A stretch of DNA of 64,000 bases from an uncultured Bacilli bacterium (GTDB lineage Bacteria; Bacillota_I; Bacilli_A; RF39; UBA660): assembly GCA_934149515.1 (NCBI GenBank), contig CAKPFD010000003.1, forward strand, positions 27,492-91,491. The letters are read 5' to 3'. Of the stretch, positions 43,051 through 52,085 are shown one piece after another. Each line of letters begins with the position of its first letter. Positions within the stretch are counted from its first letter, which is position 1. The position numbers and the translations under genes are program-made. The notes below the pieces were generated by a model. It worked only from the letters and a program-made list of their open reading frames with translations, had not been told where the DNA came from and ran no database searches.

Positions 43051-44973
43051 ATGAAAAAATTAAAAGAGAATAAGGAAAAAATCTTTATGGTGGTTTCAAT
43101 TATCGTATTGTTTGTAGCAGTTATTGGTATCAGCTATGCAGCTTTTTCTTATACAAGAGTAGGAGAAAATCTAAATAGTATTACCACAGGGGTTATCTCT
43201 ATGAGCTATGAAGAAAGTAGCAATATCATATCAATAGATAAAGCCTTACCAACAACAGATGCAACAGGTAAAGTTCGTCTAAAAGAAGGAGAGTATTTTG
43301 ATTTCACTGTTTCAACAACCATTAAGGGAACAACATCCGTTAATTATGAAATCGCAGCAGAAGACTTTTCTAGTAATACTTTTGATGGAAAGAATATTCG
43401 TTTGTATTTAACAAAGCTAAATACCGATGGAAGTGAAACAGAAGTGATGGCACCAAAGAATTTCTTAAAAAGTCCAAGTGAGAATAAAGCAACAGGAAGA
43501 CCAGCAAACATGATGAGCTTAGCAAGTGGGACAATCAGTGCAAGTGAAAGTAACAAATACCGTTTAAGAATGTATGTAGATGAAAGGTATAATCCACAAG
43601 GAGATGGAGGGAACAAAACATTTTCGATTCGTATAAATGTTTATGGAAAAGTCTATGAAGGACCAGTAGGAAGCAGACTGAAAGCTTATGAAAATGGAAC
43701 ATCAACTGATTTTCATACAGATGATTATAGAGCTAAAACAACTTCCATTGTAACAAAGAAAGATAATAGTGTACCAGAAACAGTAATAGAAAGTTGGGAT
43801 GTATCCAAAGCTGGAGATGGATCCATTATGGCTTATTCTGAAAGTGATGGAAATGATGGATATAAGATCACTATAGGAGGGCAAGATGGAATTGTACCAG
43901 AATCATTAGAAAGATATTTTGAAAAATTTACAGTAGTAACTTCAATAGATTTATCAGCATTTGATACTTCAGAAACAACTAGTATGGAATACATTTTTAA
44001 TTATTGTAGTAAATTGATAAATTTAAATATAAGCTCTTTTAATACTTCCAAAGTAACAAGTATGAGAACGATGTTCCAAAAGTGTGAAAGTTTAACAAAA
44101 TTAGATTTGAGTCATTTTGATACTTCTAGAGTAACAGATATGGCAGGCATGTTTATGTATTGTACTAACTTGCAAAATCTAGATGTCAGTAATTTTGATA
44201 CTACTAAAGTGATTAATATGTATGCAATGTTTTCTAATTGCAGTAATTTGTCAACTATGGGTGTAAGTAACTTTAACACATCAAATGTAACAAACATGTC
44301 TTATATGTTTAATCAGTGTAAAAATTTATTAAGTTTAGATGTTAGAAAATTTGATACTTCTAAGGTGACTGATATGTCCGGTATGTTTAACTATTGTGAA
44401 AACTTATCAAATTTAGATGTAAGTAATTTTAATACATCAAACGTAACAAACATGGTGGCAATGTTTCAAAGATGTTATAATTTAACAAGCTTAGATGTTA
44501 GCCACTTTGACACATCTAAAGTAACAAAGATGAATGGAATGTTTAATCATTGTGAAAATTTATCGAATTTAGATGTAAGTCATTTTGATACATCCAAGGT
44601 AACAAATATGAAAACGATGTTTCAATGTTGTTATAAACTAACGAGCTTGAATGTAACTAATTTTGATACTTCAAAAGTGACAGATATGGGGTGGATGTTT
44701 TTCGGATGTATAGGTTTAACTTCTTTAAATGTTAATAATTTTAATACCTCAAATGTAACGAGTATGGATAGTATGTTTGCTCAAAATGCTGGATTAACAA
44801 GTCTTGATCTAAGAAACTTTGATACTTCAAAAGTGACTGATTTTAAAGATATGTTTAATAATAGCTATAACTTAAAAGAGATTAAAGTAAGTAGTAAATG
44901 GGTGATATCTTCTTCTGCAACAATTACTGATATGTTTAAAAATTGTGGTGTATCAAGTGTTACCACTGTTTAG
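43051..44973 (+). CDS. BspA-like (DUF285 repeat) surface protein with TasA/SipW-type N-terminus
   Basis: 640 residues. The N-terminal 'VSIIVLFVAVIGISYAAFSY' followed by an 'ITTGVISM' strand resembles the camelysin/TasA class cleaved by SipW-type signal peptidases. Residues ~60-215 form a beta domain. From about 295 to 610 there are roughly 12-13 units of 24 residues of the type 'LDVSHFDTSKVTNMSYMFNQ', the DUF285/BspA leucine-rich-like repeat found in adhesins of gut and oral bacteria. There is no C-terminal anchor. 'aaaaggag' precedes the ATG. Upstream are a G9 leader and a terminator. Confidence 0.9.
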   Translation: MKKLKENKEKIFMVVSIIVLFVAVIGISYAAFSYTRVGENLNSITTGVISMSYEESSNIISIDKALPTTDATGKVRLKEGEYFDFTVSTTIKGTTSVNYEIAAEDFSSNTFDGKNIRLYLTKLNTDGSETEVMAPKNFLKSPSENKATGRPANMMSLASGTISASESNKYRLRMYVDERYNPQGDGGNKTFSIRINVYGKVYEGPVGSRLKAYENGTSTDFHTDDYRAKTTSIVTKKDNSVPETVIESWDVSKAGDGSIMAYSESDGNDGYKITIGGQDGIVPESLERYFEKFTVVTSIDLSAFDTSETTSMEYIFNYCSKLINLNISSFNTSKVTSMRTMFQKCESLTKLDLSHFDTSRVTDMAGMFMYCTNLQNLDVSNFDTTKVINMYAMFSNCSNLSTMGVSNFNTSNVTNMSYMFNQCKNLLSLDVRKFDTSKVTDMSGMFNYCENLSNLDVSNFNTSNVTNMVAMFQRCYNLTSLDVSHFDTSKVTKMNGMFNHCENLSNLDVSHFDTSKVTNMKTMFQCCYKLTSLNVTNFDTSKVTDMGWMFFGCIGLTSLNVNNFNTSNVTSMDSMFAQNAGLTSLDLRNFDTSKVTDFKDMFNNSYNLKEIKVSSKWVISSSATITDMFKNCGVSSVTTV

Positions 44974-44979
44974 ATAAGA

Positions 44980-45014
44980 TAAGAAAGTTTGTTTTTACTT
45001 ACTTTCTTTTTTTA
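44980..45014 (+). terminator. Intrinsic terminator after the BspA-like gene
   Basis: AAGAAAGT and ACTTTCTT form a stem with a 12-nt loop, followed by a long T-run. Confidence 0.7.
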
Positions 45015-45077
45015 TTTTTTCTTTTCAAAAGCATAAAATTATATTATACTTAGGTAGTAGAAGAATAGGAGGATGTT

Positions 45078-45878
45078 ATGAAAAAAAGGGTTTTCAGTGC
45101 AATTGTGATGATGGCTATATTTATTCCACTTTTGTTGCTTGGAGGCGTTTCTTTTGCTGTTTTTATGACTGGTTTGTCTGCAATGGCTTTGTATGAATTG
45201 ATTCATATTCGTAAAAAAACTAAACCTTTTCCAACATTTGTTAAAGTATTAGGATATTTGTTAGTTATCTTTTTTACCATAATGCATTATGATCAAAATG
45301 TGTTTAGTTATACAATGGATTATCGTATGATGGCATTTATTATTTTTGCTTTTTTGTTACCAATTTTATGTGTACAAGAAAAAGATGCGTATAATATTAA
45401 TGATGCACTTTATATGATTGGATCTATTTTGTTTGTTGGATTATCTTTTCATTTGTTGTTGCTTGTTCGTAATTATGATTTAAATTACCTTATCTACTTA
45501 TTATTAATAACAACATTAACAGATACTTTTGCCTACCTTACAGGGCGATATATTGGTAAGACACCACTTGCTAGTGAGATTAGTCCGAATAAAACAGTCG
45601 AAGGTTTAGTAGGTGGCGTTGTCATGGGTTCTTTTGTTGCTACTGTCTTTTACTTTACAGTGATCAATCATCAAATTTCATTGGTATTTTTGATTTTTAT
45701 GACAGTTTTATTATCTTTGATTGGACAGCTTGGTGACTTAGTATTTTCTAGTATTAAAAGAACTTATCAAGTGAAAGATTTTTCTAATTTAATACCTGGA
45801 CATGGTGGTATTTTAGATCGCTTTGACAGTTTGATCTTTACAATATTAGCATTTGTATTATTACTTGGAATCTTATAA
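45078..45878 (+). CDS. cdsA: Phosphatidate cytidylyltransferase
   Basis: 266 residues, about eight membrane segments, and the CDP-diglyceride synthase signature 'SSIKRTYQVKDFSNLIPGHG' followed by 'GILDRFDSL'. It makes CDP-diacylglycerol from phosphatidic acid and CTP, the branch point of phospholipid synthesis. It is followed 11 nt later by rseP. In many Firmicutes dxr lies between them; here it is absent from this spot. Confidence 0.95.
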   Translation: MKKRVFSAIVMMAIFIPLLLLGGVSFAVFMTGLSAMALYELIHIRKKTKPFPTFVKVLGYLLVIFFTIMHYDQNVFSYTMDYRMMAFIIFAFLLPILCVQEKDAYNINDALYMIGSILFVGLSFHLLLLVRNYDLNYLIYLLLITTLTDTFAYLTGRYIGKTPLASEISPNKTVEGLVGGVVMGSFVATVFYFTVINHQISLVFLIFMTVLLSLIGQLGDLVFSSIKRTYQVKDFSNLIPGHGGILDRFDSLIFTILAFVLLLGIL

Positions 45879-45889
45879 ATGGAGGCTTT

Positions 45890-46924
45890 ATGGTTACATT
45901 ATTATTATTTATCATTATTTTAGGAACAATTATTTTTGTTCATGAAGGAGGACATTTCCTATTTGCAAAGTTAACTGGAATTTATGTTCATGAGTTTGCT
46001 ATTGGAATGGGTCCTAAATTATTTCGTTTTCAAAAAGGCGAAACACTTTATTCCATCCGAATGATTCCAATTGGTGGTTTTTGTCAGTTGGCAGGGGAAG
46101 AAGGAGAAGAAGAAAATATTCCAAAAGATCGTACACTACAAGGAAAGAAAGCTTGGCAGAGATTTTTGGTCATGTTTTTTGGAGCAGGTTTTAACTTTAT
46201 ATCGGCTATGTTAGTGTTATTTTTTAGTGCTCTTATTTGGGGATCTGCAAGTCCTGAACCAGTGTTATCTTCTGTTGAAAATAATAGTGCTGCAGCGATT
46301 GCTGGCCTTGCAAAGGGGGATAGAATCTTAGAAATTAATCACCATAAGATCTCTACCATGGATGATGTTTCTTTGTACCTTGCTATTGATAAACATAAAA
46401 AAGCAACCTCATTTAAAGTACAAGAAGAAAACGGTCTTGTTAAGACAGTTTCTGTTATGCCTTCTAAGGTTGTCGATGGAGATAATGTTAGTTATCGTTA
46501 TGGAATTGGTTTAGCAACGAAGAAGAAGACTGGTTTATTAAATGCTCTTTCTTATATGGTAACCAAGACTAAATCATTATTTAAACAAATGGCCGTTACT
46601 GTAATTAGTCTTTTTGATGGCAATATTTCAGTAAAACAATTAAGTGGTCCAGTTGGTATTTATGAAATTGTTGGAACACAAGCAAAAGGTGGTATCGCTA
46701 GTTTATTATACTTATTTGCTTTCTTATCTATCAATGTTGGTTTTATCAATTTATTGCCATTGCCAGCGTTTGATGGTGGACACATCTTATTTATTGTTAT
46801 TGAAAAAATAAAGGGAAGTCCTGTTAAACCAGAAACAGAAGCAAAATTTCATACTGTTGGCTTATTCTTATTAATGCTTTTGATGGTCTACATTACATTT
46901 AATGATATTTTACGTCTATTTTAA
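45890..46924 (+). CDS. rseP: RIP metalloprotease RseP (site-2 protease)
   Basis: 344 residues. The zinc site is 'FVHEGGHFLFAKLTG' (HExxH) in the first membrane helix, with the third ligand in 'INLLPLPAFDGGHILF'. A PDZ domain lies between (about 120-200, 'SAAAIAGLAKGDRILEIN'). It cuts anti-sigma factors and signal-peptide remnants within the membrane. Normal short-form length for Firmicutes. It probably forms an operon with cdsA. Confidence 0.95.
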   Translation: MVTLLLFIIILGTIIFVHEGGHFLFAKLTGIYVHEFAIGMGPKLFRFQKGETLYSIRMIPIGGFCQLAGEEGEEENIPKDRTLQGKKAWQRFLVMFFGAGFNFISAMLVLFFSALIWGSASPEPVLSSVENNSAAAIAGLAKGDRILEINHHKISTMDDVSLYLAIDKHKKATSFKVQEENGLVKTVSVMPSKVVDGDNVSYRYGIGLATKKKTGLLNALSYMVTKTKSLFKQMAVTVISLFDGNISVKQLSGPVGIYEIVGTQAKGGIASLLYLFAFLSINVGFINLLPLPAFDGGHILFIVIEKIKGSPVKPETEAKFHTVGLFLLMLLMVYITFNDILRLF

Positions 46925-46952
46925 AAGAAACTTGGTTTACAGTTTCTTTTTT
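46923..46952. terminator. Bidirectional terminator between rseP and dedA-like gene
   Basis: AAAAGAAACT and AGTTTCTTTT pair around an 8-nt loop, between convergent genes. Confidence 0.7.
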
Positions 46953-47536
46953 TTCTTTTTATAAATATAACTAATTAACAATAATATTAGAAGACAATAA
47001 ATGGGTAATTTTAATTTTTTCACGAATTGATTGGCAATGATCCAGTTGTTTCCTAGGGCATAACCAATATAGACAAAAGCAAATGTCCAAGGGATGGAAC
47101 CAAGGGTCGTAAAAATTAAAAATGGTAAAAATGGGGTATGATAGATACCCATTGGAAGTGAAATTAATGTTCTGACAATGGGAAAATTTCTTCCAAGAAA
47201 AGCAGCAAGAGGACCATATTTTTCAAACCATTTATCACATTTTTTAATATCTTCTTCTTTCATAAAGAAAAACTTTCCATACTTTTTGACAAAAGTTCTA
47301 CCACCAAAATATCCCATAGCATAAATAATAATGGCACAAAAGACACTCCCTAATAAACCGATGAAAAATGTTATCCAGAGATTGAATATTTTTTTACCAG
47401 CTAAGATTCCACCAGTTGCTAAGATAACTTCACTTGGTATGATAATAATAACTGCTTCTAAGATCATTCCAAGGAACATACCAAAATAGCCAAGATTTGT
47501 TAGAAGTGATGTTACATAATGTGTCAATAGTATCAC
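46937..47536 (-). CDS. DedA-family membrane protein
   Basis: 199 residues, five or so membrane segments. Family text: 'LGYFGMFLGMILEAVIIIIP', 'SEVILATGGILAGKKIF', and the conserved 'FLGRNFPIVRTLISLPMGIY'. DedA-family (VTT fold) proteins include UptA/DedA-type flippases recycling undecaprenyl phosphate and phosphatidylethanolamine. The substrate cannot be told here. Confidence 0.9.
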   Translation of the reverse strand: MILLTHYVTSLLTNLGYFGMFLGMILEAVIIIIPSEVILATGGILAGKKIFNLWITFFIGLLGSVFCAIIIYAMGYFGGRTFVKKYGKFFFMKEEDIKKCDKWFEKYGPLAAFLGRNFPIVRTLISLPMGIYHTPFLPFLIFTTLGSIPWTFAFVYIGYALGNNWIIANQFVKKLKLPIYCLLILLLISYIYKKKKKKL

Positions 47537-47660
47537 CTTTAGAAGTATATGTTTTTTGTAAGCTTTTTAGAAGTTTTATAAGTTTTTTTAAATATTATTA
47601 AAACAGGATAGCTAAAATAGGATAAGATATTATATAATGTAATAAAGGAAAGTGATAAAA

Positions 47661-50600
47661 TTGAAAAAGATAATGGATGGAAATGAAGCTTGTAGTTATG
47701 TTTCTTATCAGTTTACGGAAGTGGCTGGAATATATCCGATTACACCTGCTTCTCCGATGGCTGAATTTACTGATAAATGGGCAAATGAAGGAAAGAAAAA
47801 TTACTTTGGTCAGCCAGTTCGTGTAGTGGAAATGGAAAGCGAAGCTGGAGCTAGTGGAATGATTCATGGTTCTTTGCAAGCTGGATGTTTAACGACAACG
47901 TATACAGCGAGTCAGGGACTTTTATTGATGCTTCCAAATATGTATAAAATGGCAGGAGAGTTGTTGCCTTGTGTCATTCATGTGGCAGCTAGAAGTTTAG
48001 CAACGCATGCGCTATCTATTTTTGGAGATCATCAAGATATTTATGCTGCAAGAAGTACTGGATTTGCCATTTTAGCAGAAAGTAGTCCACAACAAGTTAT
48101 GGATTTAACGGCTGTTGCACATTTAGCAGCCTTGAAAGGGGAAGTACCGTTTATTAACTTTTTTGATGGTTTTCGTACTAGTCATGAGTTGCAAAAAGTA
48201 GATGTGATTGATTTAGATAAAGTAAAGGCACTTATTGATAAGAAAGCTTTGATGGATTTTAGAAATCATGCTATGAATCCTTCTCATCAAGTCATACGTG
48301 GTACTGCTCAAAATGATGATGTTTATTTTCAAGCAACGGAGGTTCGTAATCCTTATTATGATGCTATCCCAGACATTGTAAATGATTATATGCAAGAAAT
48401 TAATCAGATGACTGGTAAAAATTATGCACCTTTTCAATATTATGGTAGCAAAACAGCAAAAAAAGTTATTGTGGCGATGGGTAGTGTTTGTCAAACAATT
48501 AAGGAAACCGTTGATGCTTTGCTTTTAGCAGGTGAAGAAGTTGGTTTGGTAGAAGTTCATTTGTATCGACCATTTTCTAGTAGTTATTTTTTAAAAAGCA
48601 TTCCAAAGACAGTTACTTCTATTGCAGTTTTAGATAGAACGAAAGAGGCTGGATCTGTTGGAGAACCATTATATTTAGATGTTGCTTCTGTTATTTCTAC
48701 GTTACAAAAGAATATTACAGTTGTTGGTGGACGTTATGGTTTGTCTAGTAAAAATACTACTCCTGCGATGATAAAAGGGGTTTATGATTTTCTATCTCAT
48801 CCGAAACATCCTTTTACAGTAGGTATTGAAGATGATGTCACACATTTAAGTATTCCATATGATCCTGCGTTTGTTATTTCTAAGCCTTGGGAAACATCCT
48901 TTTTAGTTTATGGGTATGGTAGTGATGGGATGGTCAGTGCCTGTAAAGATTTGATGAAAATCACAGGAGATGCTACGGATGCTTATGTACAAGGTTATTT
49001 TCAGTATGATTCTAAAAAAAGTGGTGGAGTGACGATTAGTCATTTACGTTTTTCAAAACAAGAAATTTTATCTACTTATTACGTTCAAAAAGCAAAATTA
49101 GTTGTATGTACGCAAGATAGTTATTTACAAAAATTTGATGTTTTTGCTTCTTGTAATGAACATGGAACGTTTCTTTTGAATACATCTAAATCACAAGAGG
49201 AGATCCTTGCTTTGTTATCACCTGAAACAAAAGCAAAATTATTGCAAAAAGATATTAAAATTTATTTAGTTAATCTTGCAGCAATTGCAAAAGAAATGGA
49301 TCTTGGCAATAAAATTAGTGCAATGATGGAAGGCTTGATCTTTAAATTTGGTCATATTATTCCTTTGGATTTTGCTGTTTCTACGATGAAAAAACATTTA
49401 GAAGAACGGTTTTCTTTAAAAGGGGAAGATTTAGTTTATAAGAATCAAAAAGCTTTAGATAAAGCACTTGATGCTGCTAGTTTTATGCCGATTACAGTAG
49501 ATCAGAGTGAGTATGTTTCCGTTGATGATATTAAAAATACAGTTTTTCAAATGATAGAAAAACGACAAGGGGATAAATTACCTGTTAGTGCTTTTTCTAA
49601 ACATCCTGATGGTAGCGTGGAAGGTAGAACAACGTATTTAGAAAAACGAGATATTAGTGAAGTTGTACCTTCATATGAAAAGGAAAACTGTATTACTTGT
49701 AATTTATGTTCACTTGTTTGTCCACATGCTGTTATCCGTCCATTTTTATTAGATAGTGAAGAAGTGAAGAAAGCACCTGATACTTTAAAAGAGACATTGA
49801 TTCCAACGTCTTTGGGAAAAAATTATCAATATACGATAGCAGTTTCTTTGAAAGATTGTACTGGATGTGGATTATGTGCTAAGATTTGTCCTGGTAAAAA
49901 GGGTAAGAAAGCGTTACAAATGCGTCCAAAACAAGAAGTGATGACAACAGAAAAATTAGAAGAAGCAGATTATTTATTTCAAGAAGTAAAAGAAAAACAT
50001 GTCATGAATAAAAATACTGTCAAAGGTAGTCAGTTTATGAAACCACATTTTGAGTTTAGTGGTGCCTGTGCTGGTTGTGGGCAAACACCTTATTTGAAGC
50101 TTTTAACTCAATTGTTTGGAGACCGTTTAATGATTGCTAATGCTACTGGATGTTCTTCCATCTATGGTGCTAGTTATCCTTCTATGCCATATTCTGTTGC
50201 TTGGGCTAATTCTTTATTTGAGGATAATGCTGAGTTTGGCTATGGTATGAAAATAGCTGATCAAGTGAAGAAAAATCAAATTCGTCAATTAATCTCAGAA
50301 AAATTTGATAGTATTGAAGAAAAAGAAAAACCAATTTATCAAGCCTATTTAGATGCTATTACTTCTAAGAGTGCTAGTGATTTATTGGAAATTGTCGATC
50401 ACAGTAAAATAAAAGGTTTACGAGTTTTGAAAAATTATATTGCTCCTATTTCTATGTGGATAGTAGGAGGAGATGGTTGGGCTTATGATATTGGTTATAA
50501 TGGAGTTGATCATGTTTTAGCAAGTGGTGAAAATGTTAATTTATTAGTCTTAGATACGGAAGTTTATTCAAATACTGGAGGACAAGCAAGTAAATCTAGT

Positions 50601-51080
50601 AAGTTAGGAGCTGTTTGTAAGTTTGCAAGTTCCGGTAAGAAAGTACCAAAAAAGGACTTAGCAAAAATTGCTTTAACTTATCCACATGTTTATGTTGGTT
50701 GTGTTTCTTTAGGAGCTAATCCAGCTGCTACAATTAAAGTTTTACTAGAAGCAGAAGCATATGATGGACCAAGTATTATTATTGCTTATGCACCATGTAT
50801 TGCTCAAGGAATTTTTGGTGGAATGGGGAATTCTATTGAAGAAGAAAAGAAAGCAACAGCATGTGGTTATTTTCCGATTTTCCATTATCATCCAGAAACA
50901 AAAGAATTTAAAATGGATGCCAAAGCTGATTTTTCTTCTTATCAAGAATTTTTACATGGTGAAAATCGATATTCCAGTTTAGCTAAAATTAATCCATCTA
51001 ATGCTGATACGTTGTTAGAAGAAAATGAAAAAAATGCTAAAGAAAGATATCAATACTATGAACAATTAAAAGATAAATAA
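47661..51080 (+). CDS. nifJ: Pyruvate:ferredoxin (flavodoxin) oxidoreductase
   Basis: A fused ~1139-residue PFOR, normal length. Domain I has 'YPITPASPMAEFTDKWANEG', and domain III-like segments follow. The ferredoxin domain has two 4Fe-4S sites: 'CITCNLCSLVCPHAV' and 'CTGCGLCAKICPGKKG'. 'GACAGCGQTPYLKL' begins the thiamine-diphosphate domain, with 'GGDGWAYDIGYNGVDHVLAS' as cofactor motif. It decarboxylates pyruvate to acetyl-CoA and reduces ferredoxin, so metabolism is anaerobic. TTG 47661 suits 'aaagga' (47645-47650) better than GTG 47652; ATG 47673 is also possible. Confidence 0.95.
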   Translation: MKKIMDGNEACSYVSYQFTEVAGIYPITPASPMAEFTDKWANEGKKNYFGQPVRVVEMESEAGASGMIHGSLQAGCLTTTYTASQGLLLMLPNMYKMAGELLPCVIHVAARSLATHALSIFGDHQDIYAARSTGFAILAESSPQQVMDLTAVAHLAALKGEVPFINFFDGFRTSHELQKVDVIDLDKVKALIDKKALMDFRNHAMNPSHQVIRGTAQNDDVYFQATEVRNPYYDAIPDIVNDYMQEINQMTGKNYAPFQYYGSKTAKKVIVAMGSVCQTIKETVDALLLAGEEVGLVEVHLYRPFSSSYFLKSIPKTVTSIAVLDRTKEAGSVGEPLYLDVASVISTLQKNITVVGGRYGLSSKNTTPAMIKGVYDFLSHPKHPFTVGIEDDVTHLSIPYDPAFVISKPWETSFLVYGYGSDGMVSACKDLMKITGDATDAYVQGYFQYDSKKSGGVTISHLRFSKQEILSTYYVQKAKLVVCTQDSYLQKFDVFASCNEHGTFLLNTSKSQEEILALLSPETKAKLLQKDIKIYLVNLAAIAKEMDLGNKISAMMEGLIFKFGHIIPLDFAVSTMKKHLEERFSLKGEDLVYKNQKALDKALDAASFMPITVDQSEYVSVDDIKNTVFQMIEKRQGDKLPVSAFSKHPDGSVEGRTTYLEKRDISEVVPSYEKENCITCNLCSLVCPHAVIRPFLLDSEEVKKAPDTLKETLIPTSLGKNYQYTIAVSLKDCTGCGLCAKICPGKKGKKALQMRPKQEVMTTEKLEEADYLFQEVKEKHVMNKNTVKGSQFMKPHFEFSGACAGCGQTPYLKLLTQLFGDRLMIANATGCSSIYGASYPSMPYSVAWANSLFEDNAEFGYGMKIADQVKKNQIRQLISEKFDSIEEKEKPIYQAYLDAITSKSASDLLEIVDHSKIKGLRVLKNYIAPISMWIVGGDGWAYDIGYNGVDHVLASGENVNLLVLDTEVYSNTGGQASKSSKLGAVCKFASSGKKVPKKDLAKIALTYPHVYVGCVSLGANPAATIKVLLEAEAYDGPSIIIAYAPCIAQGIFGGMGNSIEEEKKATACGYFPIFHYHPETKEFKMDAKADFSSYQEFLHGENRYSSLAKINPSNADTLLEENEKNAKERYQYYEQLKDK

Positions 51081-51084
51081 TATA

Positions 51085-51124
51085 AAAAAAGCTGTTAAAG
51101 ACAATATCTTTCGCAGCTTTTTCT
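51085..51124 (+). terminator. Terminator of nifJ
   Basis: AAAAAAGCTG pairs with CAGCTTTTT around a ~20-nt loop immediately downstream of the stop codon. Confidence 0.7.
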
Positions 51125-51134
51125 ATACAACAAA

Positions 51135-51168
51135 AGAAGGTTACACCCCCTGGGGTAACCTTCAAAAA
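51135..51168 (-). terminator. GC-rich hairpin, probable minus-strand terminator
   Basis: GAAGGTTAC and GTAACCTTC pair perfectly, with a C-rich loop that can extend the stem (CCCC/GGGG). On the minus strand a T4 run follows, so it fits the end of the gene at 51215-51991. Confidence 0.6.
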
Positions 51169-51214
51169 AAGAATAAAAAGGGGTTGGCTAGTGTGATACT
51201 AGCGACCAATTCGC

Positions 51215-51991
51215 CTAAATTTCGAATTGGTGATTTCTATCATAATCATTAAAGCCTATTTTGTCAATAGTTTTTCGCTCATTTTTTTCTCTTGCATTTT
51301 GAATGATAGAAATGCAAGCTGTAATGATAAAAATAGACTGAAATATATCTTGATATTCTTGATAAACTAAATCAAATGTTTCTTGCTTATTAATTTGATC
51401 AATCATGATAAGTTTATTTTGTTTGACTTTTTCTCTTATATCAAATTGTGCAAGTAAAGAGATTTCAATATCATAAAAATCAACCTCTTCGTTCCAATTA
51501 CTTTTACTGTTATTAGTAATAATAGCTCCAATGGATTGATTTGTTTTGCTTGCTTTTAAATAAGAAATAATTTCTTTATTTTTGGATTCTAAATAAATTG
51601 ATAAACTGGCATAAGGTCTGATGTAAGTTAATACTAAATCTACAAATAGAGCATTTTTATTTTGCTGATCAGTTAACTCTAGTACTAGATCTTTATTATA
51701 ATTTTTGAATATGGTAAGAATTTGTGGTAAGGTAATGATTTGTTGTTTTTGTATTTTTGTACCAATATTATAATGCAGTATTTCTTTTAATGTTTTTTGT
51801 GAAATATTTAGCATTTCATCCATTTTTTGATAAGCTTCTTTACTTAAACTAACAATGTAATTATCTTTTGTCAGATATAATTGTAGCTTAAAACCATCTA
51901 CATAGGGCGTATTAAGTCCTAAAATAATAGCATCTTTACTATTAGCAGTTACGTTTTTTGTTATTGCCCCACCATCAGCGATTAATTTCAT
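51215..51991 (-). CDS. Glycerophosphodiester phosphodiesterase-like protein with lost active site
   Basis: 258 residues. The layout follows GDPD enzymes: 'LIADGG' in the place of the N-terminal A-H-R-G, 'DGFKLQLYLTKDNYIVSLSK' where enzymes have E-L-D-V..TKD..V.IHD, then 'TLKEIL', 'ITLPQILTIFK' and 'DLVLELTD' (normally I-E-x-K). The catalytic His, Arg, Glu, Asp and second His are all replaced, so hydrolysis is not expected. A barrel-like pseudoenzyme is the best guess; homology is from spacing and motif order, not a search. The last codons overlap a perfect CCAATTCG/CGAATTGG hairpin. Confidence 0.6.
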   Translation of the reverse strand: MKLIADGGAITKNVTANSKDAIILGLNTPYVDGFKLQLYLTKDNYIVSLSKEAYQKMDEMLNISQKTLKEILHYNIGTKIQKQQIITLPQILTIFKNYNKDLVLELTDQQNKNALFVDLVLTYIRPYASLSIYLESKNKEIISYLKASKTNQSIGAIITNNSKSNWNEEVDFYDIEISLLAQFDIREKVKQNKLIMIDQINKQETFDLVYQEYQDIFQSIFIITACISIIQNAREKNERKTIDKIGFNDYDRNHQFEI

Positions 51992-52085
51992 AATTTATTA
52001 GCCTCCCTTATTCAAATTTATGATTTTCTTCTTCAAATATGCTTCAAAATGTGCTATAATAGCAGGCAGTAGAAGAGGTGGTATT

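Noticed and set aside
43950..44880. Regular ~72-nt DNA repeats that look array-like
   Set aside because: They encode the 24-residue DUF285 units of the BspA-like protein; unit sequences vary at every copy and there are no spacers, so this is not a CRISPR array.
47598..51000. Minus-strand and other-frame ORFs within nifJ
   Set aside because: They lack ribosome sites, have Ile/His/Cys-rich translations typical of antisense shadows, and overlap a complete conserved gene.
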